A stretch of 64,000 nt of DNA from Lineus longissimus. Taxonomy: Eukaryota > Nemertea > Pilidiophora > Heteronemertea > Lineidae. Below are positions 20,029 to 31,108 of this stretch, piece after piece; the stretch's first letter is position 1; the number at the start of each line of letters is the position of its first letter. Where the stretch lies: the NCBI RefSeq assembly GCF_910592395.1, contig NC_088323.1, forward strand, positions 15,051,501 to 15,115,500, in the 5' to 3' direction. The translations under genes were made by a program, and so were the position numbers. The notes beneath the pieces were generated by a model. That model ran no database searches. It had not been told where the DNA came from and saw nothing but the letters and a program-made list of their open reading frames with translations.

Positions 20029-23000
20029 GTGAGTATGGCTAACCTCAAATGGCGGTCGCACTATTCCGAACATAACAGACTAAACCTGACTTTCAGTTTT
20101 CATATAAAGATTAAAAACTTTTTATGACCAGGAAGAAGAGAATTATAATGCTGCTTCTTTGGAAAGTTCATCACATTTGCAGATCTATTTTAGTTTGGAA
20201 TGTAACGAAATTACCAATTATTCCACTCTTGTCTCTCGGTATTTCCTCACAGGCTCAGACCAGTCAGGAGTTCCCCAATGACCCCCAAGCTGACCAAGAA
20301 GCGATAGATAGCATTGAAAAGGATTATTTCAATGGAGATGACTTTGACGCAAGTCGCGCTGAATTGGATGTAAGTCTTGTTACCTTGTTTTGCCCTGTCA
20401 GAATAACTGGACTTCTGTACGGTAAAAAGCGTGTGTACAAATTCCTTGGGCAGGGCGTAAAAGCTGCTGTATATGTTGACTATGCGCCACCCATGAGAGG
20501 AGTGTGCAATATATCGCCACTCTTTAATGGGAATTAACATCATGACGTAACTAGCGATAAAATGCAGAAGTGGCAATAGAATGTACAATGTCAGCCCTTC
20601 ATCAATTTCAGAAACTCCCTGATGTTCTTGAGCTTCAAGCGATTGATCAGGACAGGAGCAAACTACGCGGTCAGCTCCGGGCCGTCTCCAAGAAGGTGTC
20701 TGAGTTAGTCCTGGAGAACCACCCCGCATATGCTGCGGAGTTGATCCGAGTCATGGAGTTACAGCAGTCACTCCAGACGGCAAGCGTTGTCTGCGCGAAT
20801 GGCAGAAGGTGAGTGCTGTACAACTGCAATCAGGGATGTGAAATTTCTGATTTTAGGTGGATTTCAGAACTTTTTCTCATACTTTATGCTGAATTTGATA
20901 ACTGGCAGGAAAAGAGCACTTTCTCACCTCTCCGTGAATCTTTGAATTTTTTCAAATTTTGCCAAAAATAAGTGTTTAAGAGCTTTTTTTGTGGAAGTGA
21001 GTGCTGTTCAAAGGACAAGATTTTTACAAGAAAAAGTTTCAGATTTTTTTCTCGAGTTATTTGCATTCTTCAGCATTGTTGTCTGTAGCACTCATGTATT
21101 TTAAGTGATTCCTCCTTGTTCAACCTTCGTCAAGAAATAACTGTACAGAGCCGAAAATGTCAAAATTCAATGTAATACACCCAAAGGTTGTTTGTGCTCC
21201 AGAGCCCAAGCGATGTTTGTGCTCCAGAGCCCAAGCGATGTTTGTGCTTCAGAGCCCAAACGATGTTTGTGCTCCAGAGCCCAAGCGATGTTTGTGCTCC
21301 AGAGCCCAAACGATGTTTGTGCTTCAGAGCCCAAACGATGTTTGTGCTCCAGAGCCCAAGCGATGTTTGTGCTTCAGAGCCCAAACGATGTTTGTGCTCC
21401 AGAGCCCAAACGATGTTTGTGCTTCAGAGCCCAAGCGATGTTTGTGCTCCAGAGCCCAAGCGATGTTTGTGCTCCAGAGCCCCAAACGATGTTTGTGCTC
21501 CAGAGCTCAAACGATGTTTGTGCTCCAGAGCCCAAGCGATGTTTGTGCTCCAGAGCTCCAAACGATGTTTGTGCTCCAGAGCCCCAACAATGTTTGTGCT
21601 CCAGAGCCCAGGCGATGTTTGTGCTCCAGAGCTCCAAACGTTGTTTGTGCTCCAGAGCCCCAAACGATGTTTGTGCTCCAGAGCCCAAACGATGTTTGGG
21701 CTCCAGAGCCCCAAATGATGTTTGTGCTTCAGAGCCCAGGCGATGTTCGTGCTCCAGGGCCCCAAACGATGTTTGTGCTCCAAAGCCCCAAACGATGTTT
21801 GTGCTTCAGAGCCCAAACAATGCGGACAAATTATGAATGGACTTTAGTCATGTACATTTTATAATTCTGAAATTTTACACCATTCGGTTACCTCTTATCC
21901 GGCTTTGTTTGTCCTGTGTCAAGGTATTTGTCCAATGCGAAAGAGGACTTCACCACAGCCAGCCTGGGCCTCCTTGCCAACTATAGGAAGAGACAGCAGT
22001 TGGTTGGACTTCTCAAATCGCTGAAGACCATCAAAACTCTGGTACAGTAGAACCTCTCTATTAAGGACACCCTCGGGACTGACCAGTGCTGTCCTTAATA
22101 GAGAGGTGACCTGATTAGAGAGGTCAAATTGAATGGAAACAACCAATTTGGGATCAAAACTAGTGTCCTTAATAGAGAGGTTGTCCTTAATAGAGAGGTT
22201 GTCCTTAATAAATAATAGAGAGGTTGTCCTTAATAAGGAGGTTGTCCTTAATAGAGAGGTTGTCCGTAATAGAGAGGTGCCCACTAAGGGAGGTTTCACT
22301 GTATGTTTAGAAGGCATATTTCTTCAGCTGCTTGACTTGGAAGCGATACAAGTCAAAACAAAAAAATAACTCTATGACATGTCATCAACCCTTTATTGTT
22401 TGCCTCATTGGAGCACTCTTATTAGTAAACAACCTTGGTAAACAGCCTGGGTTTGTATTTTAAGGTAAATTAGAAATTATTGGGTTGTACTTATAATTCC
22501 CTCGTTGTTGATGAACTGAATGTGTTTCTGTTTTCAGCAAAGGACAGACATCCGACTTCGTGAGATGTTGGAAGAGGAGGATTATCCTGGAGCCATCCAG
22601 TTGTGTTTAGAGTGTCAAAAAGCTGCAAGCACATTCAGGCACTTCCATTGCATCAGGTAACTATAGAGTGTCAAAAAGCTGCCAGCACATTCAGACACTT
22701 CCATTGCATCAGGTAACTATAGAGTGTCAAAAAGCTGCAAGCACATTCAGACACTTCCACTGCATCAGGTAACTATAGAGTGTCAAAAAGCTGCCAGCAC
22801 ATTCAGGCACTTCCATTGCATCAGGTAACTATAGGGTGTCAAAAAGCTGCCAGCACATTCAGACACTTCCATTGCATCAGGTAACTATAGAGTGTCAAAA
22901 AGCTGCCAGCACATTCAGACACTTCCATTGCATCAGGTAACTATAGAGTGTCAAAAAGCTGCCAGCACATTCAGACACTTCCACTGCATCAGGTAACTAT

Positions 23001-26000
23001 AGAGTGTCAAAAAGCTGCCAGCACATTCAGACACTTCCATTGCATCAGGTAACTATAGAGTGTCAAAAAGCTGCCAGCACATTTAGACACTTCCATTGCA
23101 TCAGGTAACTAAAGTAATGTTCACCGTGCTAAGAATTTTTTCATATTACTCCTCTCAGATTTCTGCCTGAAATTCATGAGAACCCTTCCCATCCGGTCGT
23201 GCCGACTATTAGGGAAATGGCAGTTGGTTGATGCTTTTGCTGCGAGTGACGTGCAAGGCATGTCATGTGCATGTCACCACATGTCACCACATGTCACCAC
23301 ATGTCACCACATGTCACCACATGTCACCACATGTCACCAAAGCTTTGTGTACCTGGTGCATGCGCAGCGGAAGAGGAGGTGTTTTTTTGTGGAGACTAGT
23401 TTCGGACAGTCGGTGTTCAGTTTGTGTTCTTGGGACGTTTTCATTCGGGAGTTTTATTTGAGGCAAAGTTATATTTATAAAGTCTTGACACGAATTGCTA
23501 AACGGGACATGAGCCTGGCCAGCCAGCATTCATTCAGGGTTTCATGTTTTATCACGAGGAGACTCGAGACGTGTATTCAGCTGCATGGGTTGCATCATCC
23601 GTACATGTTGGAGGTAACGCCCGTGGTTATGGAGACAAAGCAGTAGTGGTTTCCCACAAGACGGAGAGTCGTGTCGTGAGTTTATCGTGAGAGAACTGAG
23701 CATCTTTTCAACCTTGGCGTGTTAGTGACGTACATAGTACGTCATACATTTCTTAAATTGGAACACATCAGGTCTTGGTGGCTGCCTTTCCATTCTTCCT
23801 CACATCAATTCTTTTCTCCCCTTGCAGTGAGCTGAGTTCAAAACTCAAGGACACTTTGGAAATGATCGAAGAGGCGCTGGATGTGGCTCTGTCTAAAACA
23901 TGTAACAACTTTGATACGCGTCATTACGAGAAGGTCCAGACTGCTTATAGGCTGCTGGGAAAAACACAGGTAAGTTGTCTTGGAAGATTTTGCCATGTCT
24001 GGTTAGGGTCCTGTATCTGACCTGGTGGGTAATGGGTTCGATACATTGAGTGATATGAATAAAGACCAGCAAATGCTTTTATCTAAAACTCCATGTACAT
24101 TTACACTAGGCCTTTCTGTACAAAATTGTAGTAAAAGCATTTACTTGTCTTTATTCATATCACCCCTTGTCTTTCTTCGTGTATCTCCGCAAATGTGTCA
24201 AGTTTGATTCAAAAATACCATCATTTCCATTAGAAAAATCCGCCCCTATCCAGCCCCTCGAAAGAATTCAACGAAGGGCTCCAATGAAAAAAGTTGTTTT
24301 GACTTGATTTGCTCATCTAATACCTGGAAAATATGTTTTTGCTCGAAGTTAGATTAACCAACCTTTGAAGAATTTGGCCCAGTAATTTTCGTACTGTAGC
24401 CCAATAGGATTTATAAACATTTACTTCTTAAAAAAACCTTTAAGTATACAGCAGTATCAGATGAAGTGTGTCACCACCCCTAAAAACTTGTTGGTAATCG
24501 AGGTTTTTACTTGTTTTGGCGCCAAATCTTTGAAAGTTCATCAAAATCGTCTTTATTGTTTGTTGCAGACTGCCATGGACCAGCTGAATATGCACTTTGC
24601 TAGCGCCATTCATAACACCGCGTTCACAATCGTCATCGGTTATGTTGAACTCTGCTCAGGGACGGAAGACAGCAACTTTCAGAAAAGACAATATCTGGAT
24701 TTATGCGAGGTGAGGAGTAATTCTTTAAAGGGTAACTCGTGTCAAATTTCACCACATAATGTTTTAGCTGTTTTTGACTAATGACTACGTCACTTTCTCA
24801 TAAATCGGTAAGGTTTTCAAATCGAAATGCACATTTTCTAGAAATTGATGGTTTAATCCCGCCCGGACGGCTCACTTCGATGCCGTTTTCGTTGATGACG
24901 TCACAACATGAACATTTTCGCGGTCGCGGTGGTTTACATTCAGCGATTTTATAATAAATCTAATCAAAAATGGACAATTTTAGCTTTACATTTGTGATCA
25001 ATAATTAAAAACGGACGTATTTCCGCAAAGTTGTAAATCACATCATAGTATCACTTTAAGTAGCCTAAAAGCCTAGTGGTAAACGGCTTATACCATTTGT
25101 TTGTACTTCAGTAGTCAACTTCTTGAAAATGATACGCACTACTGCTGTTCCAGCACCTTAGCAAAATTACCATTTTTGCAGATTAAATGATATAATATCA
25201 AAAATATGTAAGGCGAGCCAATATATTTTTGATGATACAATAGAACCTGTCTATTAAGGACACCCTCGAGGCTGACAAATGCTGTCCTTGTTAGAGAGGT
25301 GTCCTTATTAGAGAGGTCAAGTTGAATGGAAGCAACCAATTCGGGACAAAACTAGTGTCCTTAATAGAGAGGGTGTCCTTAATAGAGGGGTGTCCACTAA
25401 AGGAGGTTCTACTGTATCTAATAATATTGAGTGTCTAAACCAGTTTCATTTGTATATGCAGCACATCAGTCCGGACTTGTTTACACCATGTCTGATTGAC
25501 TTGTGCAAGGCATTATGGGAAGTCATGAAGAGTTATTATCAGACGATGTTATGGCATGAAAAACATGACTTGGAGCCGACGGATCAAGGTTCGTTGATAT
25601 GCATTTATTGGACGGGTATTTGTTGATTTTCGAAAAAATAGATATCCTGTTACGTATATCTGGAGAATAACACCTCCTACAAGTGAAGAGTGAATGCTGA
25701 AGGTGATGAAAAAGAATCATATAGAAAAAAATAACTTGTTGATTGAAAAATTGACAGATCTCTTTGTTAGTTTTTCCTTTTGAAAAAATGTCTGCTAAAA
25801 CGCTTAACCCGTCTTGGTGGAGGAATACTCCCTGGAGAATAAAACCTCCGAGTAGAGACTGAACGCTGGAGAAGAAAAATCATGTTGAAAAAAGCCATTT
25901 TATCAATCAAAACTGATCGTTTTATAGAATGAAATTATCTTTCCACAGAGTCTGGCAGCAGCAATGTTGAAGCTGCATTCAATCGGCGTTACATCAAGCA

Positions 26001-29000
26001 GAAGCTGGAACATGGTCTTGGGCGGATATGGCAGGATGTCCAGCAAAAAGTTCGACTATATGTGCTTAAGACTGATCTATCATACTTCAAGTTTGATGAG
26101 TTTATCAAAGTTTTAGATTTGCTGAATAGGTAAGTTAGGGTGGCTACAGACTGGAATCCTGTCCTCGTTGGAGTTTGCGAGTCTTGGATTATGTTTTCAA
26201 AGCTTAGATAACAAAATTATGAAATATAAAGTCAGTCACAGGTTGTGATTGTTGGCCCTATCATGTAGCTTGGCTTATTGGATGTCCCAAGGTATGTTAC
26301 TGGAGAACTATACTGCTCGATTGTACGCAACCTATTAAAGGAGCACTTGTTTATGAAGACCAGGGTGTCTTGCCCCAGTCGTATAGTTTAAGGCATTGAT
26401 ACAGAACTACCGGTATTGGGTGTCTCACAAAAACGCCAGGGTGGAGCTAAAATGTGGATCAATATTTTAGCTCCACCCGAGTGGTTTGGGTGAGACAATC
26501 AACACTGACAGTGAGGTATCAATTTCTATTCTAAGACGTCTCAAATTAAATATCGAATAATGTGGTTTGAAATGCTTCCACATTTTGCACCAACCCAGGT
26601 GTTTATGGAAGCCTAACCATAACCGCTGAATTCAAAACGAGGCTTTGTTTGCGCATAGTGCATTTACACTGTAATGTGCGGTTTATTCTATAAAACCCAG
26701 GTGTTTTAGAATTATGTGTCATAATCCATCTGTGAGAATTGTATGCCTCTAGAAAAACGAGTTTGATTCCAACCAGAAAGAAATTCTGTTTGTAAAAATG
26801 TCCAGAGTAGTTTCGGGCAGAGGTGGAGTTTTGTATTGTCTTTAACAGTCACCTTAGAAAATCTTCAGACGAGCAACCAGTGGAGACTGGCTCCGTGACT
26901 GAATTCTGTCACGTCTTAAGCTGGTGTAATGTACAAAGCAGTCACCTCAGAAAGTCCTTTAGGTGGAGCAACCGTTGATTTTGTTGTGAGGTTGCAGCTT
27001 GCTTACATTATACTTTAAATTCTCTTTCTTTAGGCTCATAGAAATTGGCGAAGAATTCTGTGGTAGTAAATCCGAGGCTTTACAGGAATCGATACGAACG
27101 CAAAGTCTGAACTATTTCAAGAGTTACCACCGGGCGCGGATGGACGAGCTGCGCATGTTCCTGGAGAATGAGGGATGGGAACTCTGTCCGGTCAAATCCA
27201 GTTTCGCTACGACTCAGTTGCAGGTATTGTTAAATTGTAAACTCCTAACTTCACTCCTGTCTGTAAATATCTTAAAGGGTCTGTATATAGTATTTAAAAT
27301 CGTTTGAAATACAGTTATCCTATAAGACACCAGAGAGATAACTCAAAAGTGATCAAATTTCTGTGCAGAAAAATTACCGTGTAGAATATATCTGCCATGT
27401 CTTGGCGCTTTATAATGTAGAACATTCTCAAAGTGCTTTTTGTCTATTGCCCGGTCTAAGCTGCTTGAAACATTTCAGTAGAACTCGGATGACCTGCTAA
27501 AACAGCACTTCAACCTGAGCAGGTGTGTCTCTTACCTGAGTGGAGTTGGGCCTATTAGGTAAAGAGACGTGTCTAGAGTCTCACACCGACATTGGGGGTT
27601 GAACCAGGGACCTCTTGGTCGCTAGTTTAGAGGCCCAAGCTACTCCATCACCGTGGATGTATTTGGCCTGATATCGACTCATGAGTTTCTGGATAACAAG
27701 ACCTTTTCACCCCCATATCTCTGTATAGACTCCTCTAAGTAATGCATCAGAAGAGTCCATTTGGGAAAGTTGGGGTGTATTGGTTGGTCTCTCTGGTAGG
27801 GTCATTTCGTGTGAATGTTTTAACTTTTCCGTTCTGATTTTCAGGAGTTTCGTTTCTTGCGACATAAGTGTAATAAGATGAGTCCGGCTGGTCAAACCAT
27901 CTCCTCCCAGTCTGTTGACCCTGAGAAACCGGTCCGGCCAAATTACGGCTATTTCCAAAAATATCTCGATGTCGGGAATCCTTTTGATGTTCAGATCGAG
28001 GATGAGGAGACTGAAGACGTTTTGGCGACCAACGGGGTAGGTAAAAACAAAGCGGACAACTCTCTATTAATACAACCTCTCTAGTAAGGACACTAGTTTT
28101 GATTCATAACTGGTTGTTTCCATTCAATGTGACCTCTCTAATCAGGACATCTCTCTATTAAGGACAACCTCTCTAGTAAGGACACTAGTTTTGATTCCAA
28201 ACTGGTTGTTTCCATTCAATGTGACCTCTCTAATCAGGACACCTCTCTATTAAGGACAACCTCTCTAGTAAGGACACTAGTTTTGATTCCAAGCTGTTTG
28301 TTTCCATTCAATGTGACCTCTCTAATCAGGACACCTCTCTATTAAGGACAGCACTTGTCAGTCCCAAGGATGTCCTTAACAGAGAGGTTCGACTGTATTG
28401 GACATTGGGGGTGTTCACACAAACCAAACTTATCTAGATTAATCTGGACTGGTCCAGATTGGTCTGCTTTGTAAACGTGTGCCATTGTGATCTGATTTGG
28501 TCGGTTTGGTTCACAGTGGTGTAATAGGTGTACCGTACCCTCGCCACTTTTGGTCCACTTTTTTGCATTGTGTTATTATGGGGCACATAATTTACTTCTT
28601 GCAAATTCATGACATTGCGAGCGATGATATCTGGTCTTGTCTGGTTTGGTTTGTTGTGTTTTCTTCAAGGTTTTTGCAAATAACCTCGATTTGTAAAAGA
28701 AAAGTAAAATTGCAAAACACACTTTTTTGGTCATTTCATGATCCGCCAACATTTTGAAAAATTTTTGATTAGAAAACTATGACAACGTTTTTTCTTTTTT
28801 TTTGTGGGCAATTTTTATTTTACGCAAAACGTGATTTTTCACAAATTGTGCAAAAATGAAAACACGAACATTTGGTGTTTTTCACGAATTAAATTTTGAT
28901 GTAATTTCAGTATGGAGGTGGGCAAGGCCGCCAAAACTCGATGGAAGAGATTGAAAGTGACAGTGATGAGGATGTCCCTGACGAACTGAAACAGGGCTTC

Positions 29001-31102
29001 ATTGATGAGAATACGGGTGACACGCCGAGTAGGCCAATGTATCGACGACGGAAACTCAGTAATAAATCTGGTGCAAGGCTCCCTCCAATTATCACCAACA
29101 CAACTCTCACTCTGCTCAGGCTTTTTGGTTAGTTTGCTGTTAGTTTGCTGTTGTTTGTTGTTTGTTTGCTCTTTGCTGTTTGCTGTTCGTTTGTTTGTTT
29201 GTTAAGTATCACCAGAAGTGAAGTATCATCTTTACGATACACATGCCCTCTTACCTCCAAATTTTCGAGCAAAATGAGTAGACCTCTCTATGTGATGTTG
29301 CCAGTTATTATCTTGGTCACGATCAGCCTACTGTTGTCTACCAAGGTCACGTTCCTCGCCTCTGGCAGTCTCCTTTCACTAAATTTTCAAACTTCTCCTC
29401 AGAGCGGGTCGTTGCTGATAGACTCTCATGAAGAGATAACGCCAAAATCTATATCTGTAATAGAAGGGGTGTCCTGCTACAGAGGTGTCTGCTAAGGGAG
29501 GTTCCACTGTACTTGTGTAACCAATACCTTATCCATTTCCGTGTTTATTTTCAGGTTAATACATGCAGATGATGAACGTGTTGAAACCCATTGCATTTGA
29601 TGTGATGATCTGTATGTCAAAGCTATTCGACTACTATCTATACGCTGTAAGTAAACAAAAAAACACCCAAACAGACCTGTGCCTTTTATTGTTATGTTTT
29701 TTGTATTAAAGGGACAATATAGGCATTGACAAACGACACAAACAAAGCACAGCTTGCTAAAGCTAGCTCTTTTAAAATGCTAAATGTCACCCCTTCCAGC
29801 AAACCCATTTCAAATCTCTGAAACCTCGTACCCATGGCTTGTTCTGATGCAATGCTAATGCTCCCATGTACGGAATAAACATCATTGTCCGAGGTTACAT
29901 CACTAGGGTATGTATTGAGAGCTATTGCACAGTGATACATCGCTGTCCTGTTCGTGATGTGATGTAATGGAATAGGCCCGCTCTGTTCGTGATGTGATGT
30001 CATGGAATAGGCCCGCTCTGTTCGTGATGTGACGTCATGAAATAGGCCCGCTCTGTTCGTGATGTGACGTCATGAAATAGTCCCGCTCTGTTCATGATGT
30101 GACGTCATGAAATAGGCCCGCTCTGTTCGTGATGTGACGTCATGAAATAGGCCCGCTCTGTTCGTGATGTGACATCATGAAATAGGCCCGCTCTGTTCAT
30201 GATGTGACGTCATGAAATAGACCCGCTCTGTTCATGATGTGACGTCATGAAATAGGCCCGCTCTGTTCGTGATGTGATGTCATGGAATAGGCCCGCTCTG
30301 TTCATGATGTGACGTCATGAAATAGGCCCGCTCTGTTCATGATGTGCTGCCGTACCGACCCCGTTACCCCGTTACATTTCGTTGATGAATGAGTAACGTG
30401 ATGTAATGTTCTTCTTCAGGTCTACAGCTTCTTTGCCATTGACGCAGTAAGTCATCACAAATAATATTGATTCGGTGTTAAAGGGCAAATCCATTCATGT
30501 TAATTGTTTTTTCTAGTGGCTGTGGTAAAAAGAAATAAACAATACCGTATTGCAGTTATCATGCAAGCAAATTCGCTAAAACTTGGCAGGAGTTTTTGTA
30601 TATAGGTCTACACAATGGCGTTGCTGATTTGTTTTCTCCAGAGCATGTATCAATGCAATAGGGAGCACCAGATAAGCTTTCTCACAATAGGTGGCTCTGG
30701 TGTACTAATGAGTATAGGAAATTGACTTCAAACAAGATCATTGGCAACAACCAACACTGAAAGTGACATAACAATTTCAATTCCCAAACAGGGCATTGAA
30801 ATGCAACTTTGAGAGATTTTTGACTTTTTCGATATTTTGGACCAACACAAGCGATTTTGACAAAAAACGCTGTGGCTAAAAACAAGTCAGAGTGTATCAA
30901 CAAGCAAGCTGTCTAAGATTTCCAGAAGATTATCAAAATGATCCTGAATATTTTTTTAAATTGTCATTTTTCAATTCAGAGCGAATCTTCTGGGCGTTCT
31001 TTGGGCAGCCGCTTAAGGACGACGTTAAAACGGATCGAGGATAATCTCATTCTACTGGAGCCGCAGTTTGGGTCGCCCCCACCTACGGCTGAGGAGATAA
31101 GG
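19948..31102 (+). CDS. VPS50: VPS50 (syndetin), 15 exons of the N-terminal and middle part
   Basis: Syndetin is the EARP-specific subunit that, with VPS51-53, tethers recycling-endosome carriers and serves dense-core vesicle maturation. Exons: 19948-20028, 20253-20369, 20612-20808, 21924-22041, 22538-22656, 23828-23969, 24569-24709, 25462-25588, 25949-26129, 27034-27223, 27845-28036, 28911-29127, 29555-29646, 30420-30446, 30980-31102. All junctions are GT-AG and phases agree. Hallmarks are [85 protein letters not shown] and [14 protein letters not shown]. About 688 codons are present. Defects: an in-frame TAA opens exon 29555; the first coding exon (about 11 residues in relatives) was not found; and about 165 codons after 31102 are missing. 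Several introns are filled with repeats. Transcription or function of this copy is uncertain. Confidence 0.95.
20253..20369 (+). CDS. VPS50: VPS50 exon
   Basis: Contains [18 protein letters not shown], a conserved N-terminal syndetin motif; donor GTAAGT. Confidence 0.93.
20612..20808 (+). CDS. VPS50: VPS50 exon
   Basis: Codes for [19 protein letters not shown] and [11 protein letters not shown], an N-terminal coiled-coil region; ends phase 2. Confidence 0.95.
21186..21830 (+). repeat. 25-bp minisatellite (about 25 copies) in VPS50 intron
   Basis: Unit GATGTTTGTGCTCCAGAGCC plus CAAGC or CAAAC. Because 25 is not a multiple of 3, one unit cycles through all three frames, giving long spurious reading frames on both strands. 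It ends about 95 bp before the next VPS50 exon. Confidence 0.95.
21924..22041 (+). CDS. VPS50: VPS50 exon whose donor lies in a MITE
   Basis: [20 protein letters not shown] through [11 protein letters not shown]. The donor reads CTG/GTACAGTAG: the TACAGTAG is the first 8 bases of the adjoining MITE (22043-22303). Confidence 0.95.
22043..22303 (+). mobile_element. MITE inserted at a VPS50 splice donor
   Basis: TACAGTAGAACCTCTCTATT to AGGGAGGTTTCACTGTA, with family-typical internal palindromes. Its terminal TA is the +2/+3 position of the VPS50 donor. Confidence 0.9.
22538..22656 (+). CDS. VPS50: VPS50 exon with amplified 3' end
   Basis: [19 protein letters not shown], then [20 protein letters not shown]; donor CATCAG/GTAACT. 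The last 46 bp plus the donor are the founding unit of the array at 22611-23106. Confidence 0.95.
22611..23106 (+). repeat. Nine tandem copies of exon 3' end plus splice donor (56-bp period)
   Basis: The 56-bp unit runs from AGTGTCAAAAAGCTGC through CATTGCATCAG/GTAACTATAG. GT donors fall at 22657, 22713, 22769, 22825, 22881, 22937, 22993, 23049 and 23105, exactly 56 apart. Later copies read GCCAGC for GCAAGC and ACAC for GCAC. Reading through any donor meets TAA at once (AGG TAA). Confidence 0.97.
23270..23339 (+). repeat. 10-bp repeat (7 copies)
   Basis: ACATGTCACC units in tandem, with the palindrome ACATGT in each, inside a VPS50 intron. Confidence 0.95.
23828..23969 (+). CDS. VPS50: VPS50 exon
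   Basis: [20 protein letters not shown], then [15 protein letters not shown]; acceptor CTTGCAG, donor GTAAGT. Confidence 0.95.
24050..24163. repeat. Hairpin-forming inverted repeat in VPS50 intron
   Basis: Arms GTGATATGAATAAAGAC with AATGCTTTTA and the inverse TAAAAGCATT with GTCTTTATTCATATCAC surround a 45-bp centre. It is either a small MITE or a foldback element. Confidence 0.7.
24569..24709 (+). CDS. VPS50: VPS50 exon
   Basis: [19 protein letters not shown], then [12 protein letters not shown]; phase 0 both sides. Confidence 0.95.
25236..25416 (+). mobile_element. MITE in VPS50 intron
   Basis: Ends TACAATAGAACCTG and GGAGGTTCTACTGTA; the right end is 45 bp from the next exon acceptor. 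Confidence 0.8.
25462..25588 (+). CDS. VPS50: VPS50 exon
   Basis: [20 protein letters not shown], then [13 protein letters not shown]; donor CAAG/GTTCGT is weak but in phase. Confidence 0.93.
25640..25890 (+). repeat. SINE tail fragments
   Basis: GGTGGAGGAATACTCCCTGG, CACCTCC and GAATGCTGAAG-type blocks appear twice and match the 3' tail of the SINE at 31109-31515. Confidence 0.55.
25949..26129 (+). CDS. VPS50: VPS50 exon
   Basis: [20 protein letters not shown], then [20 protein letters not shown]; among the most conserved syndetin segments. Confidence 0.95.
27034..27223 (+). CDS. VPS50: VPS50 exon
   Basis: [20 protein letters not shown], then [20 protein letters not shown]; acceptor CTTTAG, donor GTATTG. 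Confidence 0.95.
27480..27655 (-). repeat. tRNA-derived SINE, minus strand
   Basis: On the minus strand GGAGTAGCTTGGGCCTCTAA (box-A region) and CCTGGTTCAACCCCC (box B) are spaced as in a tRNA promoter but do not fold as a full tRNA. Confidence 0.6.
27845..28036 (+). CDS. VPS50: VPS50 exon
   Basis: [19 protein letters not shown] followed by [11 protein letters not shown], the acidic linker of syndetin; donor GGG/GTAGGT chosen to match the family. Confidence 0.9.
28058..28397 (+). mobile_element. Compound MITE in VPS50 intron
   Basis: Three repeats of CTAGTAAGGACACTAGTTTT with AATGTGACCTCTCTAATCAG; right end AGAGAGGTTCGACTGTA, left end worn. Confidence 0.75.
28911..29127 (+). CDS. VPS50: VPS50 exon
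   Basis: [20 protein letters not shown] (acidic), then [13 protein letters not shown]; ends TTT G before GTTAGT (phase 1). Confidence 0.93.
29128..29210 (+). repeat. TTTGCTG/TTTG microsatellite next to donor
   Basis: Repeats of TTAGTTTGCTG and then TTTGTTTGC begin at the splice donor of the preceding exon. Confidence 0.7.
29457..29511 (+). mobile_element. MITE right-end fragment
   Basis: GCTAAGGGAGGTTCCACTGTA-type terminus with GGTGTCCTGCTACAGAGG; it ends 43 bp before the next exon. Confidence 0.6.
29555..29646 (+). CDS. VPS50: VPS50 exon with in-frame TAA
   Basis: [20 protein letters not shown], then KLFDYYLYA, is the conserved syndetin segment. With the G left by the previous exon the start reads G/GT TAA TAC, so the lysine that precedes YMQMMN in relatives is a stop codon (29557-29559). 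I saw no alternative acceptor that keeps the frame. Confidence 0.9.
29945..30345 (+). repeat. 35-bp array carrying CRE palindromes
   Basis: About eleven 35-bp units (GAAATAGGCCCGCTCTGTTC plus the GTGATGTGACGTCAT part). Seven contain a perfect TGACGTCA; others have TGATGTCA or TGACATCA, the products expected from CpG decay. Confidence 0.95.
30420..30446 (+). CDS. VPS50: VPS50 27-bp microexon
   Basis: VYSFFAIDA between CTTCTTCAG and GTAAGTC, in phase 0; it matches the residues after YYLYA in syndetin. Confidence 0.85.
30980..31102 (+). CDS. VPS50: VPS50 exon (last before the gap)
   Basis: [20 protein letters not shown], then PPTAEEIR; donor AGG/GTAAGA, phase 0. Confidence 0.93.
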
Positions 31103-31108
31103 GTAAGA

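Noticed and set aside
21157-21864. Cys-rich frames up to 235 codons
   Set aside because: They come from the 25-bp minisatellite; several frames on both strands are equally open.
23176-23646. 156-codon frame in a VPS50 intron
   Set aside because: It includes the 10-bp repeat and has no conserved motif.
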